Assembly: GCA_026706385.1 (NCBI GenBank)
Contig: JAPOYV010000050.1
Span: forward strand, 1 to 34,337
Length of the DNA stretch: 34,337 bases
Source of the DNA: Gammaproteobacteria bacterium
GTDB taxonomy: Bacteria > Pseudomonadota > Gammaproteobacteria > Pseudomonadales > Azotimanducaceae
Direction: 5' to 3'
Below are positions 1-6,474 of the stretch, piece after piece. The position numbers and the translations under genes are program-made. The notes under the pieces are model-generated. The model searched no databases. It was given only the letters and a program-made list of their open reading frames with translations, and had not been told where the DNA came from. The stretch's first letter is position 1. Each line of letters starts with the position of its first letter.

Positions 1-70
1 GGCCGACTCTCGGGCGGCCCGGACGCGTTCGCGTCATCTGGGCTCACGGGATTTGGACACCAATCACTGT

Positions 71-460
71 CTAGCGCTTCGAGTACTGCGGCCGCTTGCG
101 CGCTTTGCGCAGACCCACTTTCTTGCGTTCGACTTCGCGGGCATCGCGCGTCAGCAGGCCGGCTTCACGCATGTCCTTGCGCAGCCCCTCGTCGTAGTCG
201 ACCAGCGCGCGGGCGATGCCGTGGCGAATCGCGCCCGCCTGCCCGGAACCGCCCCCGCCGCGAACCGTCACCGTGACGTCGACGTTGTCGGCTACGCCGG
301 CGATATTGAGGGGTTGGCGGACCACCATGCGCGCGGTTTCCCGACCGAAGAACTCGTCCAAGGACCGCCGGTTGACGAGGATCCGACCGGTGCCCGGTCT
401 CAAGAACACGCGTGCCGCCGCGGTCTTGCGCCGTCCGGTGCCGTAGTTCGTATCGGCCAT
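71..460 (-). CDS. rpsI: 30S ribosomal protein S9
   Basis: This is small-subunit ribosomal protein S9, 129 residues, the usual bacterial length. The N-terminal [18 protein letters not shown] segment and the basic C-terminus ending RPQYSKR are hallmarks of S9; that tail reaches the P-site tRNA in the ribosome. I chose the ATG at 460 because a TTG 18 nt further upstream would bury the likely ribosome-binding site (GAGG just before the ATG) and add residues the family lacks. It lies 90 nt downstream of rplM, the conserved bacterial pairing, so the two are almost certainly co-transcribed. A short inverted repeat (22-35) lies downstream of the stop codon. Confidence 0.98.
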   Translation of the reverse strand: MADTNYGTGRRKTAAARVFLRPGTGRILVNRRSLDEFFGRETARMVVRQPLNIAGVADNVDVTVTVRGGGGSGQAGAIRHGIARALVDYDEGLRKDMREAGLLTRDAREVERKKVGLRKARKRPQYSKR

Positions 461-550
461 GGCCTCACTCACTCCCAAGTTGATCTGCGGCCCATCGCCG
501 CAGGTTCCGAGCGCACGCCGCGCCGGCGGCGCAGTACATCTTGAACGACA

Positions 551-979
551 CTACAGTTCGAGGGCTTGCGGCTGTTGCGCGGCATGCGGGTGCGATGGCC
601 CGGCATAAACCTTCAGCTTGCGCAGCATCGCACGACCGAGCGGATTGCGCGGCATCATGCCTTTGACGGCGGTGGTCACGAGACGCTCCGGGTGTTCGGC
701 GCGCATCTTTCCCAGCGGGGTGGCCTTGATGCCGCCGGGGTAGCCCGAGTGCCGATAGTAGATCTTGTCCTGTTCCTTCTTCCCGGTCACGCGCACTTTC
801 TCGGCATTGACGACGACAATGTAGTCGCCGGTGTCGACATGGGGCGTGTACTCGGCCTTGTGCTTACCGCGCAGTCGACGTGCGATCTCCGACGCGAAGC
901 GGCCCAGGGTCTTGCCCTCGGCGTCCACGACATACCAGTCGTGTTGCGCGTCTTCGCGACGCGTGCTCACGGTTTTCAT
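551..979 (-). CDS. rplM: 50S ribosomal protein L13
   Basis: Large-subunit ribosomal protein L13, 142 residues, exactly the usual length. Visible family segments are [13 protein letters not shown] near the N-terminus, the central [17 protein letters not shown], the [10 protein letters not shown] motif and the [10 protein letters not shown] stretch. The frame stays open upstream to an ATG at 1039, but the extra 20 residues are not part of the family, so the ATG at 979 is taken. No good Shine-Dalgarno sequence precedes it. It is upstream of rpsI on the same strand. A candidate promoter lies in the 102-nt gap that separates it from coq7. Confidence 0.98.
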   Translation of the reverse strand: MKTVSTRREDAQHDWYVVDAEGKTLGRFASEIARRLRGKHKAEYTPHVDTGDYIVVVNAEKVRVTGKKEQDKIYYRHSGYPGGIKATPLGKMRAEHPERLVTTAVKGMMPRNPLGRAMLRKLKVYAGPSHPHAAQQPQALEL

Positions 980-1010
980 CGGCGGGTGGGCGGCAAAAAA
1001 TTGGTGCGCA

Positions 1011-1039
1011 AGTTTACGCGGGTGCCGATAGGCGGACAA
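1011..1039 (-). promoter_or_regulatory. Candidate sigma70-type promoter for rplM-rpsI
   Basis: Reading the minus strand, TTGTCC (1039-1034) and TAAACT (1016-1011) are separated by exactly 17 nt. Each matches the -35 or -10 consensus at four of six positions. Transcription would start near 1004, giving a leader of about 25 nt before the rplM ATG. This is a pattern match only. Confidence 0.4.
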
Positions 1040-1081
1040 CCCCGAAAACGGCTCTCAGTGGCGCGAGTTCGTTCGCCGCCA

Positions 1082-1705
1082 CTACAGCCGATAGGTGGCC
1101 CCCGTCATGACGCGCGATGCCAACCTCATCGCGGCCTTCACCGGGCCAGGGAACACGGTTGCGCCTGCGAGCCTCGCCTGGTCGCCGTGCCGCAATTCGT
1201 CCGCGCGCACCGCTTCGAGGATCGCCCGGCTCTTGCCATCGCCGTCGGGCAGGCGGCCAAGGTGGTCCTCGAGGTGCTGGCCGACCTGGTCCTCGGTGGC
1301 TTCGACGAAACCCAGGCTGACCCTGTCACCCAAGAGGCCCGCCGCCGCACCTGTCGCGTAGGACGCGACGTAGAAGAACGGCTCCAGGACCGACGGCCGG
1401 CTGTCGAGTTCCGCGAGGCGCTCCCGGCACCACGCGAGGTGGTCGCGCTCTTCTTCCGCGGCCGTCTCGAGGGCCTGCTGCACGTCCGCCGCACGGGCCG
1501 TCAGCGACTGCCCTTCGTACAGGGCCTGGGCGCACACCTCGCCGCAGTGGTTGACACGCATCAGGCCGGCGGCGTGCCTGCGTTCGTCGTCGGTCAGGCT
1601 CGACTCGACATCCGTCCCGGGGTTTGGCCGCGCCGCGACCGTCCCCCCGGCCAGGCTGCGCAACCCCCGTTCAAGGGCGCTCAGGAACGTGTCGAGACGC
1701 GTCAC
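1082..1705 (-). CDS. coq7: 2-polyprenyl-3-methyl-6-methoxy-1,4-benzoquinone monooxygenase (Coq7)
   Basis: Coq7 is the carboxylate-bridged di-iron hydroxylase that performs a late ring hydroxylation in ubiquinone synthesis at the inner membrane. The 207-residue protein shows the expected ligand motifs in order: VNHCGE (E56), EERDHL (E86 and H89), FVEATEDQ (about E138) and DELRHGD (E170 and H173). Hydrophobic segments between them fit membrane association. It starts with GTG at 1705, and this codon overlaps the stop of the upstream DUF4097 gene as GTGA, indicating translational coupling. It reads toward rplM. Presence of coq7 supports an aerobic, ubiquinone-using gammaproteobacterium. Confidence 0.95.
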   Translation of the reverse strand: MTRLDTFLSALERGLRSLAGGTVAARPNPGTDVESSLTDDERRHAAGLMRVNHCGEVCAQALYEGQSLTARAADVQQALETAAEEERDHLAWCRERLAELDSRPSVLEPFFYVASYATGAAAGLLGDRVSLGFVEATEDQVGQHLEDHLGRLPDGDGKSRAILEAVRADELRHGDQARLAGATVFPGPVKAAMRLASRVMTGATYRL

Positions 1706-2652
1706 TGCTGCAAGCGACGCAGTCGGATGGAGCCGCCGGACGTGCGCAACGCCATCGCGGGACCGCCGCCGTTGAGCGCGGTTTCGAGGTGGTTGCGACC
1801 GGACAGTTCGCCCTCCAGCGTGACCGGGAAGTCGGTGGACACGCGTCCACCCGACGTCCGTGCGTTCAGGTCGACGGCGATCTCGTCCGGCAGGTACACC
1901 GTCACGTTGCCCCCCGAGGTCCGCAGTTCGCTCGGGGCACTTGGCTGGGCGATGAACTCGGCCGAAATCGACCCTCCCGACGTCTTCGCCTGCACAGCAC
2001 CGTTGACGCCTCGGACTCGAATGGAGCCGCCGGACGTCTTGGCCGCAACGTCGCCTGCGACCGCTTCCGCTTCGATGCTGCCGCCGGAAGTCGTGGCGGA
2101 AACGTGCCCCTGGGCGTCGCCGATACGGATGTCCCCGCCGGAGGTCCGGGCAACGGTTTCGTGGGCCCTGGCGATGCGCACGCTGCCGCCGGACGTCCTG
2201 GCTTGGACCGGTCCGTCGACTTCGCCGATTCGGACATCGCCACCGGATGTCCGCGCGACGACCTCGCCCTGCAAGCGGTCGATGGCGATGTCGCCACCCG
2301 CCGTGCGCAACTGGACGTCGTGCTGGTACGGCACGCTGATGCGGAAACGGGGCTGTTTCTCCCAGTCCCAGAAACGCCAGCGCGGACCCTTCCTGCGGCC
2401 TTGAATCGTCACCAGGCCGTCGGACTGCTCAAACTCCAGCTCAAGGCTCTCCGGCCGTTCGACAACCACTTCGATTCCGTCGCGCGCCCGGCTTTGGATG
2501 TCGACCGCACCAAACTCCGTATCGACCACCAGGCGGGCGCCAGGGGCAGCATCGAAGGTGCGCCGAACCGGGTCGTCGGCATTGGCTGAACCCGTCGGGG
2601 CGGCGATGGCCGTGCCGAGGGCAAGACACGTCGCAAGCGATCTGGTAGTCAT
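1702..2652 (-). CDS. Exported DUF4097-type beta-solenoid protein
   Basis: A 316-residue protein of the DUF4097 (putative adhesin/auto-transporter-like) family; the molecular function is unknown. Residues 1-25 form a signal peptide (MTTRS followed by a hydrophobic stretch, cleavage after SANA), so it should reach the periplasm or outer membrane. From about residue 116 there is a series of repeats built around TSGG followed by a branched residue: one TAGG copy and nine TSGG copies, the central ones spaced 17-18 residues apart. This is typical of a right-handed parallel beta structure. The ATG at 2652 is preceded by GAGAGGAG at good spacing; an upstream start at 2706 would add an arginine-rich leader and lose the clean signal peptide. 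It is coupled to coq7 by a GTGA overlap. Confidence 0.85.
   Translation of the reverse strand: MTTRSLATCLALGTAIAAPTGSANADDPVRRTFDAAPGARLVVDTEFGAVDIQSRARDGIEVVVERPESLELEFEQSDGLVTIQGRRKGPRWRFWDWEKQPRFRISVPYQHDVQLRTAGGDIAIDRLQGEVVARTSGGDVRIGEVDGPVQARTSGGSVRIARAHETVARTSGGDIRIGDAQGHVSATTSGGSIEAEAVAGDVAAKTSGGSIRVRGVNGAVQAKTSGGSISAEFIAQPSAPSELRTSGGNVTVYLPDEIAVDLNARTSGGRVSTDFPVTLEGELSGRNHLETALNGGGPAMALRTSGGSIRLRRLQQ
1957..2307 (-). repeat. In-frame 54-nt tandem repeats encoding the TSGG solenoid
   Basis: The coding DNA carries consecutive units of about 54 nt (18 codons; one unit of 17), each containing the T-S-G-G-[DS]-[VI] core preceded by A-[RKT]. Copies have diverged in the linking residues but keep the core. 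Less regular copies continue towards the C-terminus (around 1740-1925). Confidence 0.85.
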
Positions 2653-2676
2653 GGCTACTCCTCTCGTTAACTGGCT

Positions 2677-2717
2677 GTGCACGCGGGCTCGCAAACGGCG
2701 TGCCAACCCGCGTGCAC
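2677..2717 (-). promoter_or_regulatory. 11-bp perfect inverted repeat in the leader of the DUF4097 gene
   Basis: GTGCACGCGGG at 2677-2687 is the exact reverse complement of 2707-2717, with a 19-nt spacer. It lies 25-65 nt before the ATG of the DUF4097 gene and about 114 nt past the amidase stop. No T-run follows on the minus strand, so a classic terminator is unlikely. An operator or a structured 5' leader are the main alternatives. Confidence 0.6.
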
Positions 2718-2830
2718 CAAGAGAAACAACGGGATACGAAACAGGTCGTGACTACAGGACGGTGCGCATGGCCGGCACCGCCGAAAGCTGGCGAAACTTG
2801 CCACCACCGCGCAACCGACCTCTGAACGCG

Positions 2831-4225
2831 TTAGCCGACGTCCGGGACCTGGTCCGCATACCCGGTGATGGCTTCCACCGCCTTGGCCGCACGAAGCAGG
2901 AAGGAATCCCCCCGCAACGGGCCGATCAACTGCGCACCGATCGGCAGGCCGTCGTCGCTGAATCCCGCCGGCAGGGACAACGCGGGACAGCAGGTCACCG
3001 TGATCCAGCTGCAGCTTTCCATCCACTCGATGTATGTCGCCATGGGCCGACCCTCGATCTCTCGCACCCAGTCGGTGCCGTGATCGAATGGCAGGACCTG
3101 GGTGGTCGGCCCGATGAGAAGATCGTGGTCCTGGAAGAACTCCCCGACGCGCGCGACCAGGGCGGCCCGGGCGGGATACACCCAATCGTAGTCCGCCAGC
3201 GTGAGATCCAGCCCGGCCTCGAGGTTCCACCGGATCGTGTCCTTGAGTTGCGCCTTCTCGGCATCCGACATCGGCCCGAAGCGACGTCGGAAGCCGGTCG
3301 CTCTCAGAACGTGGAAGATGCGGCGTGCGTCCCGGAGATCGGGCGCCGCCTCGACGACGTCCGCGCCGGCATTGCGCAGTCGATCCGCCAATGCGCGGAT
3401 CGACTGGCGCACAGGCCGTTGCACAGGCAGCCCGCCGAAGTCTTCGCTGACCGCGACCCGCATCCCGCGAAGTTCCGCGGGGCGGACCTCGCGAAACGCC
3501 GATCCAGGCTCCGGGAGGGCGTTCGGGACGCGTCCATCCGGACCGGCAAGCGCAGAGAACAGCAACGCCACGTCGTCCACCGTCCGCGCCATCGGACCCG
3601 CTGTCGACAGGTCGGACCATGGATCGCCGCCTGGCACCCGGCCGGGTGAAGGCCGGAAGCCGATCACGTTGCAGAACGCCGCCGGGTTGCGCAGCGAACC
3701 GCCCGTGTCGCTCCCGTCGGCGACCGGAATCAGCCGGGCGGCCAAGGCCACGGCGGCCCCGCCGCTGCTGCCACCGCAGGTCTTGGTCGGATCGTAGGGG
3801 TTGCGCGTCACTCCGAAGACGCGGTTGAACGTCTGCGAACCGGCACCGAATTCGGGTGCGTTGGTCTTGCCGATCGTGACCCCCCCGGCGCGACGCATCC
3901 GCTCGACGATGCGGTCATCGACCGTCGGCACGTGTTCGGCGTACAGCGGTGAACCGTAGGTGGTGCGGATGCCGCGCGTGGCGACCAGGTCCTTGTGCGC
4001 GATCGGCAGACCGGCCAGCGGTGCGTCCAGTTCGCCGCGCCGGTCGAGGTCGTCGGCACGGTCCCGGCCGAGCTCGAACGCCTCCGTGACGATCGCATTG
4101 AGTGCGGGATCCACCGCCTCGATTCGCGCGATGTGGGCGTCTACGACTTCCCGGCAACTGAGCTGTCGCGACGCGATCAACGCGCGCATTTCCGTCGCCG
4201 TTCGGAAACAGACATCGTCGGTCAT
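2831..4225 (-). CDS. Amidase signature family hydrolase
   Basis: A 464-residue amidase-signature enzyme that should hydrolyse a C-N amide bond. The Ser-cisSer-Lys triad is visible: K78 in PIAHKD, the S153/S154 pair in the GGSSGG loop and S177 in GSDTGGS, the expected nucleophile. Length and order fit GatA-like amidases, but no gatB or gatC is nearby, so a role in tRNA transamidation is not supported. The substrate cannot be read from sequence; aryl or acyl amides are typical for stand-alone members. No signal peptide is seen, so it is cytoplasmic. The start at 4225 is 41 nt from the divergent small gene at 4267. Confidence 0.9.
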   Translation of the reverse strand: MTDDVCFRTATEMRALIASRQLSCREVVDAHIARIEAVDPALNAIVTEAFELGRDRADDLDRRGELDAPLAGLPIAHKDLVATRGIRTTYGSPLYAEHVPTVDDRIVERMRRAGGVTIGKTNAPEFGAGSQTFNRVFGVTRNPYDPTKTCGGSSGGAAVALAARLIPVADGSDTGGSLRNPAAFCNVIGFRPSPGRVPGGDPWSDLSTAGPMARTVDDVALLFSALAGPDGRVPNALPEPGSAFREVRPAELRGMRVAVSEDFGGLPVQRPVRQSIRALADRLRNAGADVVEAAPDLRDARRIFHVLRATGFRRRFGPMSDAEKAQLKDTIRWNLEAGLDLTLADYDWVYPARAALVARVGEFFQDHDLLIGPTTQVLPFDHGTDWVREIEGRPMATYIEWMESCSWITVTCCPALSLPAGFSDDGLPIGAQLIGPLRGDSFLLRAAKAVEAITGYADQVPDVG

Positions 4226-4254
4226 GTTTTTTCCGCCGCCTTGCCTATTGGTCG

Positions 4255-4260
4255 GATAAT
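4255..4260 (+). promoter_or_regulatory. -10-like element placed for a leaderless transcript
   Basis: GATAAT at 4255-4260 resembles TATAAT and ends six nucleotides before the ATG at 4267. A start site at the usual distance would fall on the A of the ATG. No Shine-Dalgarno sequence precedes the ATG and no convincing -35 is seen. Confidence 0.35.
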
Positions 4261-4266
4261 GCGCCC

Positions 4267-4542
4267 ATGATTCAGGTCACCATGGTTGCCGCAAATACCT
4301 ACCAAGTCGCGGTCGATGGCCAGGAGCGCGAGCCATCGCTGCACCTGGTGTCGCTCTCGCAGGAATACTACCGGCACTTGAGCGGCGGCACGGTCACGCA
4401 CGAGTGGGTGATCGTGCAGGCATTCCAGTTCCTGCTCGAGCGAATGCCGAACACGGACATCAGGGAAGCCCTGGACCTGGCGGACGTGGCCGAACACTTC
4501 GAGGACTTCGAGTCGGAGGTGGCTCGGCGTTTGGGTCGCTGA
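4267..4542 (+). CDS. Small protein of unknown function (91 aa)
   Basis: I do not recognise a family. The product is acidic, beginning MIQVTMVAANTYQVAVDG, with a beta-rich N-terminal half and a C-terminal half that looks helical (residues about 44-91, ending EVARRLGR). There is no signal peptide or membrane segment. The gene is divergent from the amidase and ends 12 nt from the stop of the convergent nitroreductase gene. No ribosome-binding site precedes the ATG, while a -10-like hexamer sits immediately upstream, which suggests leaderless translation. Fit in the compact gene layout and ordinary protein composition support a real gene. Confidence 0.65.
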   Translation: MIQVTMVAANTYQVAVDGQEREPSLHLVSLSQEYYRHLSGGTVTHEWVIVQAFQFLLERMPNTDIREALDLADVAEHFEDFESEVARRLGR

Positions 4543-4554
4543 GTCCGGCGACGT

Positions 4555-5184
4555 TCAAGCCCAGGTATTCCAGTGCGTGACGCCCGCAACAGGTGGTCTC
4601 GCCGCCCGCTTGAAGTCGGTGCCTAGCGTGTACGCCACGGGCAGCAGCGCCGTCTGCACGACGTTGTCGGGGATGCCGAGAATCTCGGCGGCTTCTTTCT
4701 CGAAACCCAGGTGGAGCGTGGTGAGGCATGAACCGAGCCCGCGCGCCCGCAACGCTAACTGGAAGCTCCAGACGGCGGGATAGATCGAGGCGTAGTAGCC
4801 GCCGAGCTGGATCACGCTCGCGCCGTCGCGCGGCCGCCCCTCCAGGCAGGGAATGACGTGAACCGGCACCTCGTGCAGGTGCTCCATGAGATACAACGCG
4901 GACCGGAATACCCGGGCGGTCTGACCGGTCGCGGTCTCGCCCGCGGTGGTCAGGTAGGCTTCGCCACCGCGCCGATAAAGGTCCGCGAGAGCTTGGCGCT
5001 TGGCGGCATCGTCGACCACCAGCCACCGCCAGGTTTGACTGTTCGACCCCGTCGGCGCTTGCACCGCCAGTTCCAGGCAAGCCTCGATCACGCCTCGAGG
5101 CACAGGACGGGTCAAGTCCAGGCGCCTGCGGACAGCCCGCGTGGTCGCCAGCAGTTCGTCGCAGGTGTCGATATCCAATGTCAT
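4555..5184 (-). CDS. Nitroreductase family flavoprotein
   Basis: A 209-residue member of the FMN-dependent nitroreductase fold, which reduces nitroaromatics, quinones, enones or flavins using NAD(P)H. Family features are TTRAVRRRLDL near residues 14-24 (FMN phosphate-binding arginines), APTGSNSQTWRW at 43-54, and a C-terminal GLGSCLTTLH segment contributing to the FMN pocket. Length is typical. The ATG at 5184 is preceded by AAGGAAC at seven nucleotides. It lies 149 nt downstream of the THX gene, with two inverted repeats in between, so it may have its own promoter. The natural substrate is not predictable. Confidence 0.88.
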   Translation of the reverse strand: MTLDIDTCDELLATTRAVRRRLDLTRPVPRGVIEACLELAVQAPTGSNSQTWRWLVVDDAAKRQALADLYRRGGEAYLTTAGETATGQTARVFRSALYLMEHLHEVPVHVIPCLEGRPRDGASVIQLGGYYASIYPAVWSFQLALRARGLGSCLTTLHLGFEKEAAEILGIPDNVVQTALLPVAYTLGTDFKRAARPPVAGVTHWNTWA

Positions 5185-5248
5185 CTCGGGTTCCTTGTGG
5201 CGAAACGGCTAAGCATAACGGCGGCGAGCCCGACAGCGGCGCGGACGT

Positions 5249-5269
5249 CGAGCCGCGGCCTACGGCTCG
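5249..5269. other. Stem-loop in the THX-nitroreductase gap
   Basis: CGAGCCG (5249-5255) and CGGCTCG (5263-5269) form a 7-bp stem with a 7-nt loop. No T-tract follows on either strand. It may be part of a transcription end downstream of the THX gene. Confidence 0.35.
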
Positions 5270-5280
5270 CGCCGGCCCGT

Positions 5281-5322
5281 GGCAAGGTCGGTAAGGGCCG
5301 CGTGATCGGCCGGGTCCTTGCC
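5281..5322 (-). terminator. Long imperfect hairpin just after the THX stop
   Basis: Outer arms GGCAAGG (5281-5287) and CCTTGCC (5316-5322) enclose inner arms GGCCG (5296-5300) and CGGCC (5307-5311). It begins 11 nt past the THX stop codon. It lacks a T-run, so it could be a Rho-assisted end, an RNA-stabilising structure or a control element for the nitroreductase gene. Confidence 0.4.
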
Positions 5323-5333
5323 TAGAGCCGGTA

Positions 5334-5462
5334 CTAGCGCTTGTCGCCGGCGCTGTCCTTCGAGCGGTTCTTCTTGCGCCGCTGCTTGCTGCGCGACCGC
5401 TTGCTGCCGTAGGTGCCGCGCGCGATCTTGCCGCGCTTGGTGCGAATGTCGCCCTTGCCCAT
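5334..5462 (-). CDS. 30S ribosomal protein THX family
   Basis: A 42-residue, strongly basic protein starting MGKGDIRTKRGKIARGTYGS, the signature of the bacterial THX (Thx) small-subunit protein. In Thermus this peptide sits in a cavity at the top of the 30S head and stabilises rRNA helices; the same role is presumed here. The tail is rich in Lys and Arg (SKQRRKKNRSKDSAGDKR). The ATG at 5462 has AGGGGAAG upstream. The frame is open to 5630, but that extension overlaps the MBL gene and is not family-like. It follows the MBL gene by 52 nt on the same strand. Confidence 0.88.
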   Translation of the reverse strand: MGKGDIRTKRGKIARGTYGSKRSRSKQRRKKNRSKDSAGDKR

Positions 5463-5514
5463 CGGGCTTCCCCTTGCCGCTCGAAAGACGCCTGAATATA
5501 CCCGACGGCGGCCC

Positions 5515-6465
5515 TTAGAGGCCCCAGCACTCCAGTTCGTTGGCGAAGACCAACGGCCCCTGGTAGTGCGCCTCGATCGCGGCGCGGCTGGCCGATTCAC
5601 GCCCCGTCGTGCGCGTCGTGCGGTGTCCAAGCACGAGCATTCGCACGTCCCCCTGTGCCGCCACCCGGCCCAGTTGCGAGGGAATGGCGTGGAACTCCCG
5701 GACGCTGCCCCGGGCGTCTTCGGGGATGGCGTGATGCGCGATCAGGGCGTCGGCGCCGTTCGCGAACTTCGCCACGACGTCCTTTTGGTTGCTGAAGCTG
5801 CCGGCGAAGACGATGGCGAAGTCGCGGATCTCGACCCGCCACGCCAGCGCCGGCACGTTGCCGTGGTGAACGGGGATCGCCGCCAGCGAGAGGTTGCTGG
5901 TCCCGTATTGCGACCAACGTCGGTTGCCGGTCGCCGGGACGTCGCGTACCGACACCTTGTATCCGCCCCGCGAGCGAAACGTCAGGAAGTCCGCGAGTTC
6001 CGGATAGAGTCCGGACGCGCCCACCATGCGGGTCACGAACGCCGTGGTGGCGTCGACATCAGCGACGGCCGGCCCGAACACGGGTAGCAGCCGGTCGCGG
6101 TCGCCGCCGATCGAGCCTTCGAGCAACGCCGCGAGATCGGAAGTCGTCTGGGCCGCAAGCCGCGTGAAAACCACGGCGTCGAGATCCGCGAAGTCGGCAC
6201 CGGCCTCGTCGAAGCGCAAGGCCGTCCCGGGACCCGGATCCACCAGCAACCGTGCATTTTCGTCGATCCAGACCAAATAGCTCGCCGCGCCCCGCTGATC
6301 GGTGATCTCGGCGCCCCCGGAGCCCAGAATCTGGAACCACACCCCGTCGTCGCCGCAGTACGGAACGTCCTGAGCCGGAGCCCAGGTGCACAAGGTGATG
6401 GCGCTGCACGCCAGCCAGCAGCGTACTAGCCGGTTCAGAGCCACGGATGCGTGCACGAGCCCCAT
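5515..6465 (-). CDS. Exported metallo-beta-lactamase-fold protein lacking the HxHxDH motif
   Basis: A 316-residue protein with a signal peptide (residues 1-31, cleavage after APA), probably periplasmic. It follows the layout of MBL-fold hydrolases: FQILGSGGAE, LLVDPGPGTALRF, DLDAVVFTRL, VHHGNVPALAWRVE and LVLGH. At the spot where active members carry HLHADH, it has RLAAQT (102-107), so all four metal ligands are replaced. The later Asp position is also changed (FAGSFS, S223), although His residues at 200/201, 244/245 and 281 remain. I verified the altered codons directly near 6150-6165. It is likely non-hydrolytic or uses another mechanism. It starts 9 nt after the nadE stop, so it is co-transcribed with nadE. 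Confidence 0.85.
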   Translation of the reverse strand: MGLVHASVALNRLVRCWLACSAITLCTWAPAQDVPYCGDDGVWFQILGSGGAEITDQRGAASYLVWIDENARLLVDPGPGTALRFDEAGADFADLDAVVFTRLAAQTTSDLAALLEGSIGGDRDRLLPVFGPAVADVDATTAFVTRMVGASGLYPELADFLTFRSRGGYKVSVRDVPATGNRRWSQYGTSNLSLAAIPVHHGNVPALAWRVEIRDFAIVFAGSFSNQKDVVAKFANGADALIAHHAIPEDARGSVREFHAIPSQLGRVAAQGDVRMLVLGHRTTRTTGRESASRAAIEAHYQGPLVFANELECWGL

Positions 6466-6474
6466 CGCGTTCGC

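Noticed and set aside
22-35. GACGCG-TT-CGCGTC hairpin downstream of rpsI
   Set aside because: Its arms are short, the loop is too small for a stable hairpin, and no T-run follows; it was not called a terminator.
566-2404. Long plus-strand open frame of about 612 codons
   Set aside because: It is antisense to rplM, coq7 and the DUF4097 gene, which are firmly identified. Its product is arginine- and proline-rich, as expected from a GC-rich shadow frame, and it has no ribosome-binding site.
2831-4225. GatA of a tRNA amidotransferase
   Set aside because: The amidase signature is shared with GatA, but gatB and gatC are not in the window and the context gives no support.
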